In this document: piece by piece, positions 26,353 to 35,505 of the stretch | Layout of the letters: the number at the start of each line of letters is the position of its first letter | How positions within the stretch are numbered: the first letter of the stretch is position 1 | Assembly: GCA_016714465.1 (NCBI GenBank) | Contig: JADKDT010000026.1 | Location: 62,001 to 126,000 of the forward strand | Source of the DNA: Candidatus Brachythrix odensensis | Lineage (GTDB): Bacteria; Chloroflexota; Anaerolineae; J036; Brachytrichaceae | Direction: 5' to 3' | Length of the DNA stretch: 64,000 nt | Translations under genes and position numbers: made by a program | Notes under the pieces: model-generated | What the model saw: the letters and a program-made list of their open reading frames with translations, nothing else | Database searches by the model: none | What the model was told of the DNA's origin: nothing

Positions 26353-28785
26353 CTATAGCTCATCTTCGGGCGTCTCACCGATCACCTTGATCTCGCGGCC
26401 TTTGGTCGGCTTGCCCTTGTCCCCGCTGACGTAGCCCATCTCCTGCAGCTCTTCCATCAGCCGCGCCGCGCGCGGGTAGCCGATCTTGAGCTTGCGCTGG
26501 AGGAGCGAGGTGCTTGCGTTGCCGGTTGCGCGAATGATCTCCATCGCCCGCCGCACGAGATCGTCATCGCCGCCATCGTCCTCGGCGCCAGCGCCTCCGC
26601 CTTTGCTGCCGCGGGTTGAGCCGGCCATCGCTTTCTGGGCGGCCAGCTCGGCGACCAGGGTGTCCCACGGATTGTCGAGTTCGGGCTTGCGATTGGCGAC
26701 ATAATCGGCGCCTTCAGCCGCCTCGGTTTCGGACTCAGCGGCGGCCTCGGCTTTCTCGGCGGTCGTCTGCTTCTTCCACCAGTGGATGATGCTCTCGATC
26801 TCGCGGTCGCTGACAAAGCAGCCCTGAGCGCGCAGCGGGTGGCCGGCCTCGGGGTTGAGGAAGAGCATATCCCCGCGGCCGAGCAGGGCGTCGGCGCCGT
26901 TCTGGTCGATGATGACCCGCGAGTCGGTGGCCGACGCGACGGCGAAGGCGATCCGGGCCGGGAAGTTGGCCTTGATCAGCCCGGTGACCACGTCGACGCT
27001 GGGGCGCTGGGTGGCGACGATAAGGTGAATACCGGTGGCGCGCGCCATCTGGGCCAGCCGGCAGATCGTCTTCTCGGTCTCGATCGGCTGCTGGAGCATG
27101 AGGTCGGCCAGCTCATCGATCAGCACGACGATGCGGGGCAGGGGTTGCTCCTGCTGGCGGTTTAGCGTTTCGTTGTAGTCGGCCAGATGCCGCGCGCCGA
27201 CCTCGGCGAATTTCTTGTAACGGCTGTCCATCTCGCGGGTCACCCACTGCAGGACGGCCGGGATGCGCTCCATCTCGCTCTCGGGCTTGCCCAGGATGTG
27301 GGGCAGCCCCGCAAAACGGGAGAGCTCCACCATCTTCGGGTCAATCATGACCAGCTTGAGATCCTCCGGCCGGTTGTTCATGACCAGGCATACCGCAATT
27401 GCGCTGATGCAGACGCTCTTGCCCGATCCCGTTGTGCCAGCGATGAGCAGGTGCGGCATGCGGGCGAGATCGGCGCAGATCTCGGTGCCGCTCACGTCGC
27501 GGCCGAGGGCGAGGGCCAGGGGCGACTTGGCGCGCAAGCCGCGAAATACCTCGGTCTCCATCAGGCTGCGCAGATCGACACCGTTGGCGTGGGCGTTGGG
27601 GACCTCGATCCCGACCAGCCCGCGGCCCGGGATGGGCGCTTCGATGCGCAGCGACTGGGCCTCCAGGGCCAGGGCCAGGTCGTTCTGCAGGTTAGCGATC
27701 TGGCTCACCCGCACCCGTTGAAGTCGCTTCTCACCGTTGGGGGCCGGCTTCTCGAGGTAGCCCGGATCAACGCCGAACTGGGTGACGGTCGGCCCGCGGC
27801 GGGTTTCGACGACCTTGCCAACCAGGCCGAAGTGGGCGAGGGTCTCCTCGATGATGGCGGCCTGGCGCTCGGCATCGGCCTCGCCGCCTTTGGCGGGCTT
27901 CACGATTTTGAGCAAGTCGATCGGTGGAAGCGCCACGGCCTTCTCGATCCGGGCCTTCGGTTTGGTCACCTTGACGACGACCGGCCTGGGCGCGGGTTTT
28001 GGTTTTGACGCCGCGGGCGCGGCGGGCTCGGGCACTGGCCCGCCGAGGGCAGCCGCGCGTCGTGGCGGCGGCGCGGTGGTGGCCGGCGGCCTGACTGTGG
28101 GCGCCTCATCGAGGGTCGCCTGGCGCGGCCGGATATCGCCGATGAAACTGGGCAGCGGGTCGGCCGCTCGCGCCGGCGGAATTGGGCGCGGGGCCGGGCG
28201 CGCCGCGCGGGCATGTTCTACATCCCCAACGACAATCTCCGAGTGTCCACGGATGAGGAGCGGTCGTAGTGCGATCAGACCGGTGAACAAGGTTGCGAAC
28301 AGCCACCCGATGATGGAGATCAGGCGGGCCAGGCCGGCGCTGGATCCAAGCATGCGCCAGACCAGTTCGGACAGCACCCAGCCAAATGCGCCACCGCCAA
28401 GCTTCTGGAGCGAGAGCTGGTACGAGTCGGCGGTAAAGGACACCGAATGAATCAAGGCAAGCAGGGCGAAGAAGGCCAGCTCGCCGCACAGAATCTGAAA
28501 CAGTGTGCGGGCGGATACGACGGTCTGAGTGTTGAGGACGATGGGCACGCCAAACGCAATCGAGAGCCCGCACAGCAGAAAAGCGCCGATGCCAAAGGCG
28601 CGTTGGAGCAGGTCGGCCCAACTCCGAATGAGTGTGCCGGTATTGACGTTCAGCAGGGTGATCAGGGTGATGATGCCGAGCGCGATCATCGCCAGGCCGG
28701 CCGCGTCGCGCCACAGCCGCGCTCGTCGCGCGCGCAGCAGGCCGGAGATCATCCGGAAGGTCAGGGGCGGCCGTTGTTGTGACAT
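26353..28785 (-). CDS. ftsK: DNA translocase FtsK/SpoIIIE
   Basis: 810 residues from the ATG at 28785; a start at 28842 is possible. Four N-terminal membrane segments (about 25-180), a Pro/Ala-rich linker, then the alpha/beta motor with Walker A in AGTTGSGKSVC, Walker B in RIVVLIDELADL, and the C-terminal gamma winged-helix domain (ATGNASTSLLQRKLKIGYPRAARLMEELQ) that reads polarity sequences. It moves DNA through the closing septum and brings the chromosome termini together. The Gly-rich segment before the gamma domain is low complexity but otherwise ordinary. Confidence 0.95.
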   Translation of the reverse strand: MSQQRPPLTFRMISGLLRARRARLWRDAAGLAMIALGIITLITLLNVNTGTLIRSWADLLQRAFGIGAFLLCGLSIAFGVPIVLNTQTVVSARTLFQILCGELAFFALLALIHSVSFTADSYQLSLQKLGGGAFGWVLSELVWRMLGSSAGLARLISIIGWLFATLFTGLIALRPLLIRGHSEIVVGDVEHARAARPAPRPIPPARAADPLPSFIGDIRPRQATLDEAPTVRPPATTAPPPRRAAALGGPVPEPAAPAASKPKPAPRPVVVKVTKPKARIEKAVALPPIDLLKIVKPAKGGEADAERQAAIIEETLAHFGLVGKVVETRRGPTVTQFGVDPGYLEKPAPNGEKRLQRVRVSQIANLQNDLALALEAQSLRIEAPIPGRGLVGIEVPNAHANGVDLRSLMETEVFRGLRAKSPLALALGRDVSGTEICADLARMPHLLIAGTTGSGKSVCISAIAVCLVMNNRPEDLKLVMIDPKMVELSRFAGLPHILGKPESEMERIPAVLQWVTREMDSRYKKFAEVGARHLADYNETLNRQQEQPLPRIVVLIDELADLMLQQPIETEKTICRLAQMARATGIHLIVATQRPSVDVVTGLIKANFPARIAFAVASATDSRVIIDQNGADALLGRGDMLFLNPEAGHPLRAQGCFVSDREIESIIHWWKKQTTAEKAEAAAESETEAAEGADYVANRKPELDNPWDTLVAELAAQKAMAGSTRGSKGGGAGAEDDGGDDDLVRRAMEIIRATGNASTSLLQRKLKIGYPRAARLMEELQEMGYVSGDKGKPTKGREIKVIGETPEDEL

Positions 28786-28982
28786 CTTGTTCCGCACAGC
28801 GACGCCATTGTTGCGCAATCCCTGGCGAATTGGCAAGCCCAACTGCGGGCTTGCCCCCGAAACGCCAATAATCTGCCGAAGGCATCACCCAAACTTAACG
28901 TCTTGATGATTATAGTTCTACGTTCCATGCGCGGGTACTGGCTGGCGCGTCCTGCGCCGGCAACAGATCAGGATCGAAAACC

Positions 28983-30098
28983 ATGACCAAGAAAACCGAT
29001 AAGCTCGCCGAGGTGAACGCCGCGAGCGGCAAAAAAGTCCGAGTCGCCATCATTGGCGTCGGCAACTGCGCCAGCGCGCTGGTGCAGGGCGTGCAGTATT
29101 ACCGAAATGCGAAAGAGGGCGACAGCGTGCCCGGTCTGATGCACGTCAATCTGGGCGGTTATCACATCAGCGACATCGAGTTCACCGCGGCGTTTGACAT
29201 CGATGTAAACAAGGTGGGCAAGGACCTGAGCGAGGCGGTCTTCACCAGGCCAAACAACACCTACAAGTTCAGCGATGTGCCGTATACCGGCGTGTGCGTC
29301 AACCGGGGAATGACCCACGATGGGCTGGGAAAGTACCTGTCGCAGATCATCAAGAAGGCGCCCGGCGAGACCAGCGATATCGTCCACATTCTGAAGGAAA
29401 CTCAGACCGATGTCGTCATCAACTACCTGCCCGTAGGAAGCGAGCAGGCGACCAAGTGGTATGTCGAGCAGGTCCTGCAGGCGGGCTGCGCGTTTGTGAA
29501 CTGCATCCCGGTCTTCATTGCGCGCGAGGCATACTGGCAGCGCCGCTTTGTCGAAGCGGGCGTCCCCATCATCGGCGACGATATCAAGAGCCAGGTCGGC
29601 GCCACGATTACGCACCGCATGCTGGCCAATCTGTTCGTCACGCGGGGCGTGCGAATCGACCGCACATACCAGCTCAACTTCGGCGGGAACACCGACTTTA
29701 TGAACATGCTCGAGCGCGAGCGCCTGGAGTCGAAGAAGATCAGCAAGACCAACTCGGTTACCTCGCAGATCCCCTATCCGCTGGGCGAAGATAATGTCCA
29801 TGTTGGACCGAGCGACTATGTGCCCTGGCTGACTGACCGTAAATGGGCCTATATCCGAATGGAGGGCACGACCTTTGGCGATGTGCCGCTCAACGTCGAG
29901 ATGAAGCTCGAGGTGTGGGATAGCCCCAACAGCGCCGGCGTCGTCATTGACGCCGTCCGCTGCGCGAAGATGGCGATGGATCGCAAGATGTCCGGCGCGC
30001 TGTTTGGCCCGTCGTCGTACTTCATGAAGTCGCCGCCGGAGCAGTACACCGACGACGTCGCGCACGCGAAGACCGAATCGTTTATCCGAGGCGAGTAG
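28983..30098 (+). CDS. ino1: Inositol-1-phosphate synthase
   Basis: 371 residues, the short archaeal/actinobacterial type. The NAD-binding loop is IIGVGNCASALVQG (residues about 24-37). Catalytic-region motifs include NYLPVGSEQATKWY, FIAREAYWQRRF, GDDIKSQVGATITHR (with the active-site Lys), LNFGGNTDFMNM and KWAYIRMEGTTFGD. It turns glucose-6-phosphate into inositol-1-phosphate. A CDP-alcohol phosphatidyltransferase 420 nt downstream is a natural partner for making phosphatidylinositol-type lipids. Confidence 0.95.
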   Translation: MTKKTDKLAEVNAASGKKVRVAIIGVGNCASALVQGVQYYRNAKEGDSVPGLMHVNLGGYHISDIEFTAAFDIDVNKVGKDLSEAVFTRPNNTYKFSDVPYTGVCVNRGMTHDGLGKYLSQIIKKAPGETSDIVHILKETQTDVVINYLPVGSEQATKWYVEQVLQAGCAFVNCIPVFIAREAYWQRRFVEAGVPIIGDDIKSQVGATITHRMLANLFVTRGVRIDRTYQLNFGGNTDFMNMLERERLESKKISKTNSVTSQIPYPLGEDNVHVGPSDYVPWLTDRKWAYIRMEGTTFGDVPLNVEMKLEVWDSPNSAGVVIDAVRCAKMAMDRKMSGALFGPSSYFMKSPPEQYTDDVAHAKTESFIRGE

Positions 30099-30502
30099 GC
30101 CGGAGGCCTTTGTTGTATCAGCCGGCGTTCTACGTGCCGGCGCGGCCCGCCGGCGCCTCGAAGGCGCCGGCTGAATGTACGAAGGCCTCCGGCCTCGCTT
30201 CCGGATGCCCCAAGTCGCCAGCGCGCAGTCTCTGTCCGCTCTCTCCCCTGAAAGCCGTTCGGAACTGCTGACAAATCAATCTGCGGGAAGCACCGGCGGG
30301 GGCGGCGGGCGGCCGGGCGATGCGGTGGGGCCCGGGCCGCCGCGCGGCGCGGGGGCGGGGGACGCTTCCGCTCTTGAATGGCGCAGGCGCCCTTCGACTG
30401 GGCGCCCCGAGCTGCGCGTGTCGCTAGCTCCTGAGCGAAGCCGAGGATGCCCGCGCTGTTGTGTGCGCGGTGCGCCACGCTGTTTCTGTCCGCCCTTTCC
30501 GC
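30099..30502. repeat. Dispersed repeat cluster between ino1 and the CDP-alcohol transferase
   Basis: Contains a GGCCGGAGGCCTTTGT type element (30107-30180, related to copies near 55326 and 62510), a GC-only stretch (30290-30360), and a 140-nt element at 30361-30502 matching 60866-61026. No gene is credible here. Confidence 0.6.
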
Positions 30503-30517
30503 TACACTACCGGCCTC

Positions 30518-31102
30518 ATGGAAACTATTGCCCGCGCGCGACTCAAGTGGTTGCTGGATCCGGCCGTGGCCATCGCCGTGCGCCTGAAACTATCGCCCAA
30601 CTTCGTGACCGTGCTGGGCTTTCTGCTCAATGTGGCGGCGGGTGTGCTCATCGGGTTTGGCTATGTTGTCCCAGGCGGCCTGGTCATGACTTTTATTGCG
30701 ATGCCGCTGGACGCGGTGGACGGCGGCCTTGCCCGCGCGACTGGGCGGCAGACCCGCTTTGGGGCGTTTGCGGACTCGGTGCTGGACCGGTTTGCCGAGG
30801 GGGCGCTTCTGGCGGGCCTGGCCGCCCTGTTCGCCCAGCGCGGCGACCTATTGATGATCCTGGCCAGTTTTGTCGCCTTGAATGGCTCGTTTATGGTGAG
30901 CTACACCCGCGCCCGGGCCGAGGGTCTCGGCATCGAGTGCAAGGTCGGAATCTTCAGCCGCTTCGGACGCTACCTGGTCCTGGCCGTTGGGCTTTGCTTC
31001 AACCTGCCTGAAATCACGGTCGCCGCCCTGGCGGTTCTGACCAATATCACCGCGATTCAGCGCATCGTTCACGTGCAGAAGCAGCTCAAGACGGCGCCGT
31101 AG
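30518..31102 (+). CDS. CDP-alcohol phosphatidyltransferase (probable inositol-phosphate lipid synthase)
   Basis: 194 residues from ATG 30518, which follows TACACT by 9 nt. It has the family signature DGGLARATGRQTRFGAFADSVLDR, equal to D-G-x2-A-R-x8-G-x3-D-x3-D. Several membrane helices follow. Such enzymes join a CDP-lipid to an alcohol. With ino1 just upstream, inositol-1-phosphate is the likely acceptor, as for phosphatidylinositol-phosphate synthase (inference). Phosphatidylglycerol-phosphate synthase is the alternative. A perfect palindromic repeat follows. Confidence 0.85.
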   Translation: METIARARLKWLLDPAVAIAVRLKLSPNFVTVLGFLLNVAAGVLIGFGYVVPGGLVMTFIAMPLDAVDGGLARATGRQTRFGAFADSVLDRFAEGALLAGLAALFAQRGDLLMILASFVALNGSFMVSYTRARAEGLGIECKVGIFSRFGRYLVLAVGLCFNLPEITVAALAVLTNITAIQRIVHVQKQLKTAP

Positions 31103-31130
31103 CTCCGTGCCGTTGGGCGAATCTGCTATC

Positions 31131-31184
31131 TTGAAACAACACCCCCCGCCCCGGCGTACGCCGGGGCGGGGGGTGTTGTTTCAA
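31131..31184. repeat. Perfect 27-bp-arm palindromic repeat
   Basis: Arms 31131-31157 and 31158-31184 pair fully around GGCGTACGCC with no loop. It lies between the CDP-alcohol transferase and the tRNA and could end transcription from both sides. Confidence 0.75.
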
Positions 31185-31200
31185 ATATCCGGAAAGAAGT

Positions 31201-31283
31201 GCCCAAGGTGGGAATCGAACCCACACTCCCGTAAGGGAACACGATTTTGAGTCGTGCGCGTCTGCCAGTTCCGCCACTTGGGC
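31201..31283 (-). tRNA. tRNA-Leu (anticodon CAA)
   Basis: The 83-nt minus-strand sequence folds as a class II tRNA. The acceptor stem GCCCAAG pairs with CTTGGGC, the anticodon stem CACGA/TCGTG encloses loop CTCAAAA (anticodon CAA, reads UUG), a long variable arm TTCCCTTACGGGAG follows, and the T loop is TTCGATT. CCA is not encoded. Confidence 0.95.
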
Positions 31284-31306
31284 AATAGGTGCGACAATTA
31301 TACGAG

Positions 31307-32704
31307 ATGGATATCACTTTTTGGGGCGCCGCCCGCACCGTCACCGGATCTCAACACCTCATCACGAATGCTGGCCAGCGCCTGTTGCTGGATTGCGGCA
31401 TCTATCAGGGCCGTCGCGAGGACGCCTATCGGATCAACCAGAAGCTGCCCTACCAGGCGGGCACGGTTGATGCCATGGTGCTCTCGCATGCCCATATCGA
31501 CCACACGGGCAATATCCCGAATTTGGTCAAGAGCGGTTTCAAGGGCCGGATTCATGCAACTTCCGCGACCTGCGACCTGGCCGACAGCATGCTGCGCGAC
31601 TCGGGCCGAATCCAGGAAGACGATGTCTTCTTCATCAACAAGCGCCTGCGCCCGGGCGAGGCCCGGCGCGAGCCGATCTATACCGAGGAGGACGCGGTCA
31701 AGGCGCTCACCCAATTTGTGGCGCAGGACTACGGCAAGGCGTTCGCGCCCATCGATTCAGCCCGGGTGACGTTTTCAGACGCCGGGCACATGCTGGGCAG
31801 TACCTGGGAGCTTCTGACCCTGCGCGAGGGCGGGCGCGAAATTCGTTTGTGTTTCAGCGGCGACCTGGGCCGGGCCGGCCTGCCGATCCTGCGCGATCCG
31901 GCCCCAATGCCCGAATGCGACTACCTCATCCTGGAAAGCACCTATGGCGATCGGACCCATCCGCCCATCGCCGACGCGCTGCCCGAGCTGGAGCACGCGG
32001 TGAAGGATGTGATTGCAAAACGGGGCAAGCTCATTATTCCGTCGTTTGCGGTCGGCCGGAGCCAGGAGATCGTGTACTGCCTGAACGAGTTGATCGGGGC
32101 CGGGCGGATTCCCAGCATCCCGGTCTATGTCGACAGCCCGCTGGCCGTCAACGTGACCCGGGCTTTTCGCGAGCACCCCGAGTGCTATGACGCCGAAACC
32201 ACGGCGATTGCGATCCGCGACCAGGACGGCGATCCGTTTGGCTTCAAGCGCCTGACCTATGTGCGGGAAGCCTCCGAGTCGAAGAAACTCAACGACATGG
32301 ACGGGCCGCTCGTTGTGATCAGCGCTTCGGGCATGTGCGAAAACGGGCGCATCCTGCATCACTTGCGCCACGGCATTGGCGATCCGCGCAACACCCTCCT
32401 GTTCGTCAGTTATCAAGCGCCACACACGCTGGGCCGCAAGATTCTGGATGGCATGCCGTTTGTGCGTATCCTTGGCGACGAATTCCGGGTCGCGGCGGAA
32501 GTCAGGCGGATCGAGGCCTTCAGCGGGCACGCCGATCGCAACGACTTGCTGGCGTGGGTGAAGCCGCGGATCAAGGGCCTGCGCAAGATATTCCTCGTCC
32601 ATGGCGAAATCGATCCCATGAAGGCCCTGGCCGAATCGCTGACGCAATCTGGCGCGCGGAGCGTGGAGATGCCTGCGCGCGGCGAAACGAAGCAGCTTGA
32701 TTGA
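31307..32704 (+). CDS. Metallo-beta-lactamase/beta-CASP nuclease
   Basis: 465 residues from ATG 31307. Metal motifs are SHAHIDHTG, DAGHMLGS and FSGDLG. The beta-CASP motifs follow: ILESTYGDRTH, FAVGRSQEIV, DSPLA, ISASGMCENGRI and FSGHADRNDL. This is the RNA-processing exonuclease group related to CPSF73 and YsdA/EHP-type proteins, acting on RNA 3' or 5' ends in the cytoplasm. There is no KH domain, unlike archaeal aCPSF1. It starts 23 nt after the divergent tRNA gene, with GACAAT 8 nt before the ATG. A 20-bp hairpin follows. Confidence 0.9.
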   Translation: MDITFWGAARTVTGSQHLITNAGQRLLLDCGIYQGRREDAYRINQKLPYQAGTVDAMVLSHAHIDHTGNIPNLVKSGFKGRIHATSATCDLADSMLRDSGRIQEDDVFFINKRLRPGEARREPIYTEEDAVKALTQFVAQDYGKAFAPIDSARVTFSDAGHMLGSTWELLTLREGGREIRLCFSGDLGRAGLPILRDPAPMPECDYLILESTYGDRTHPPIADALPELEHAVKDVIAKRGKLIIPSFAVGRSQEIVYCLNELIGAGRIPSIPVYVDSPLAVNVTRAFREHPECYDAETTAIAIRDQDGDPFGFKRLTYVREASESKKLNDMDGPLVVISASGMCENGRILHHLRHGIGDPRNTLLFVSYQAPHTLGRKILDGMPFVRILGDEFRVAAEVRRIEAFSGHADRNDLLAWVKPRIKGLRKIFLVHGEIDPMKALAESLTQSGARSVEMPARGETKQLD

Positions 32705-32725
32705 CAGCGCAACCAAAAAAGTTTC

Positions 32726-32769
32726 TTGGCAAGAATATCCCCCGGCGGAGCCGGGGGATATTCTTGCCA
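32726..32769. terminator. Hairpin between convergent genes
   Basis: 20-bp perfect arms 32726-32745 and 32750-32769 with a GGAG loop. It separates the beta-CASP gene from the cyclodeaminase homologue. Confidence 0.65.
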
Positions 32770-32773
32770 TAAA

Positions 32774-33693
32774 TTAGCCAATTGCGTTGGCTCGGATGCG
32801 GGTTGCGGCCAGCCGCGCGGCGGCGAGATCCCACAACGCGTGGCCAACGGATTTGAACACGATTTGCCCGCGGGCGGGCCGAGGCTCGCTCAGCACGTCC
32901 TCAATCGCGCTCGCGGCTGACCAGTCGATGCCGGCCTGAATCAAGTCGCCGGCTTCGGCTTGCGCCCCTCCATCGAATCGACGACAACCCGGGCGGCGCG
33001 GGCGAGCCCGGGCGGCACTTCGGCCATGCCGGGCTTGAAGGCGCCCACGGCGGCGATCATTACGTCTTGCCGAACAGCTTCCGGCAAGACCGGCGTGGCG
33101 CTGGTGGTCGCGGTCACGATCAGGCTGGCTTGCGTCGCCGCCGCGGCGACATCGACGATGACGGACGCATCCAGCCCGCGCCCGACGGCATAGGCGGCCA
33201 GCGCCTCAGCCGACGCCCGTGAGCGCGACGCGATGAACACCCGGCGGGTCCCAAGACCGTCGGCAAAGGCATCCAGATGCGAGCGGCCCAGGGTTCCCGC
33301 GCCGACGATCAGCAGCGCGCCGGACGGATCGGGGGCCAGGATGCGGGCTGCGAGAAGCGACAGCGCGGCCGTGCGGCGGGCGGTGACGACGGCGCCGTCG
33401 AGGCTGAACAGCCGTCGACCGGTCGCGGACTCCATGACAAAGACCTCGGCCTGGATGCTGGGCAGCCCGCGCGCGGCGTTGCGGGTATGCGCTGTGGCGA
33501 GTTTTGTAATGGCGATCTCGCCGTCGGTGGCGGGCATGACCAGCAACAGGCCGTCCTCGGCCAGCGGCATGATCAGCCGCGGCGGGGCGATGGCGATCCC
33601 AGCCTGCCGCAGGCGAAGCACCTCGGCCAGCGCGTCAGCCAGTTCGGGGTAGGGCAGCAGGGCGGCGGTGTCGGCGGCGGTATGCGCATGCAT
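32774..33693 (-). CDS. Ornithine cyclodeaminase/mu-crystallin family protein (frameshifted near 3' end)
   Basis: The Rossmann NAD-binding loop IVGAGTLGRSHLDAF, RTAALSLLAAR and VGAFKPGMAEVP are typical of this family, which includes ornithine cyclodeaminase, alanine dehydrogenase and ketimine reductases. The first frame stops at 32941 (GRKPKPAT). Adding one G to the GGGG run (plus 32965-32968) gives AQAEAGDLIQAGIDWSAASA and continues to TAA at 32774-32776, restoring the expected end FKSVGHALWDLAAARLA. Repaired length is about 306 residues. The substrate cannot be chosen from sequence. Confidence 0.8.
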
Positions 33694-33796
33694 CGGTTCG
33701 TGTTGTTTGGTCAGGTGGGTAAGGTGGATAAGGTTTGGTCAGGTGGGTAAGGTTTGATTAGGTGGCGCTATACCTGACCATACCTTTCCCACCTGA

Positions 33797-34363
33797 TCAA
33801 ACCTGACGAACTAGCAGGGCTTCGATCTCGCCAAACTCCCGATCGCGCGCAATGTCGAGGGCGGTCTTGCCCTGGAAGTTCTTCCAAGCCAGATCGGGCG
33901 CGGCGTTGGCGAGCAGCCAGGCTGCGAGGTCGGCGTGCCTGCGGGCGACGGCAAAGATGAGGGCCGAGGATGCGCCGTCGGTTGCGCCCGCAGCGTGGAG
34001 GGCGCTGACGAGCGCGACATCGCCGCACATGGCGGCGTGGGGCAGCAGGGGGATGTCGTGCGCGCCGCGCACTTTGGCCAATTCCGGGTTGGCGGCCAGC
34101 AGGCGGGTGACGTCGTCGCGGCGGCCCAGCATTGCTGCGGTGTAGATCGCCAGGGGCGCGCCCTGCGCCAGAAGGAACTCGGCGAGGGCGACATTGCCAA
34201 CGTGCGAGGCGGCCTGGATGGCCGTTTCCGAGTCGGTCTCGCTCCAGGGGTAGGCGAGGTTTAGCAGCTCGGGTTGGGCGGCCAGCATGGTCTTGACTTT
34301 GTCGAAGTCGCCATGACCGGCGATGACGAAATCGCGGATCTCTTCGGGGGTCGGATTTGGCAT
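33797..34363 (-). CDS. Ankyrin-repeat protein
   Basis: 188 residues, nearly all ankyrin units of about 33 residues. Typical pieces are TAIQAASHVGNVALAEFLLAQG, YTAAMLGRRDDVTRLLAANPE, LPHAAMCGDVALVSALHAAG and KTALDIARDREFGEIEALL. No signal peptide, so a cytoplasmic protein-protein contact module of unknown partner. The mRNA is probably leaderless: TATATT (plus 34371-34376) ends 7 nt before the ATG. It is convergent with nothing; its 3' flank carries short GGTATGGTCAGG-type repeats. Confidence 0.85.
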   Translation of the reverse strand: MPNPTPEEIRDFVIAGHGDFDKVKTMLAAQPELLNLAYPWSETDSETAIQAASHVGNVALAEFLLAQGAPLAIYTAAMLGRRDDVTRLLAANPELAKVRGAHDIPLLPHAAMCGDVALVSALHAAGATDGASSALIFAVARRHADLAAWLLANAAPDLAWKNFQGKTALDIARDREFGEIEALLVRQV

Positions 34364-34370
34364 AGGGGCG

Positions 34371-34376
34371 AATATA
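34371..34376 (-). promoter_or_regulatory. -10 box of the ankyrin gene
   Basis: TATATT on the minus strand, 7 nt from the ATG. Confidence 0.45.
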
Positions 34377-34551
34377 GCGGTTGCGGAACCGTCCAGAGCC
34401 GATCGCCGGGGGGCCCGCGGGGGGGGGGGGCGCGGGCCGCGCGTAATTTACGAACATGCTTATGATGGGCTGCGGCGCGCAAGCGCATGTGGGGCGTTGG
34501 AAGGCTTGAACCGGTCAACCTAAAAGGTTGACCGGTCCACCGGAGGAATGA

Positions 34552-35505
34552 GTGGAACTATCCATCACCATCGAAGGCATGTTTGGCCTGACCTGGCCGC
34601 GCTGGGAAGTTCTGACCGGCGCGATCGAGCGGCTCGGTTTCGCCGGCTGCTATCGCTCCGACCATTTCACCCGGGGTTCGCCGCCTGACGTGGATGCGCT
34701 GGAGATGATCGTCTCGTTGACCCATTTGGCCAGCCACAGCAAGCGCGTGCGGATGGGCCCACTGGTGTCGCCCGTATCGTTTCGTGATCCGATCATGCTG
34801 GCGCGTCAGGCCATGGCCATCGACGATCTCAGCGGCGGACGGATGGTCCTCGGCGTTGGAGCGGGCTGGATGGTGTCCGAACACGAGATGTTCGGGTATG
34901 CATTGGGCGACCTGAAGACGCGCATGGACCGCCTGGAGGAGGGCCTCGAGGTGATCACCCGGCTGATTCGAAGCCCTGAACCGGTCACCTTCGAAGGCCG
35001 CTTCTACACGCTCCGCGAAGCGCATTTGCTGCCACGGCCCGCCCGGCCAACGCCGGTAATGGTCGGGGGCAAGGGACCGTTGCGCAGCATGCCGATGGTG
35101 GCCCGATTTGCCGATATCTGGAACTGCACCCCCGTGCCGGTCGCGGTTTATTCCGAGCGTTCAGGGTTGCTCGACCAACTGCTCGTCAAGCAGGGCCGGC
35201 GCCCGGCGGATGTCAAACGTACGGTCATGCTTCACGTTCATGTGTGGCGCGACGGCGCGGATCGTGCGCGCCGCCTGGACCTGGCCCGCCAGAACTTGCC
35301 CGTGCTGGCCGGGATGTCGGACGAGGACACCCTTTCCCATCTGCGCGACAAGATGGGGGCGATCGTGGGCACGCCCGACGAGGTCATCCCGCGCATCCGG
35401 GCCTACGCTGAGGCCGGCGCGCAGGAGGCGATGTTGCAGTGGTTCACCCTGGGCGATGTTGATGGGCTGGAGACGCTGGCGGAATTGGTGATGCCGTCCG
35501 TGTAA
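34552..35505 (+). CDS. LLM-class flavin-dependent oxidoreductase
   Basis: 317 residues with a luciferase-like TIM barrel. Features include FAGCYRSDHF, MGPLVSPVSFRDP, DDLSGGRMVLGVGAGW (flavin-phosphate region), TMEFEG-like VTFEGRFYTL and PTPVMVGGKGP. This group (TIGR03560-like) usually takes F420 in Chloroflexota and actinobacteria; FMN is possible. The substrate is unknown. The GTG start follows GGAGG by 5 nt. A 9-bp hairpin precedes it and a 16-bp hairpin follows; the 3' end overlaps the opposite STAND gene by about 100 nt. Confidence 0.85.
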   Translation: MELSITIEGMFGLTWPRWEVLTGAIERLGFAGCYRSDHFTRGSPPDVDALEMIVSLTHLASHSKRVRMGPLVSPVSFRDPIMLARQAMAIDDLSGGRMVLGVGAGWMVSEHEMFGYALGDLKTRMDRLEEGLEVITRLIRSPEPVTFEGRFYTLREAHLLPRPARPTPVMVGGKGPLRSMPMVARFADIWNCTPVPVAVYSERSGLLDQLLVKQGRRPADVKRTVMLHVHVWRDGADRARRLDLARQNLPVLAGMSDEDTLSHLRDKMGAIVGTPDEVIPRIRAYAEAGAQEAMLQWFTLGDVDGLETLAELVMPSV

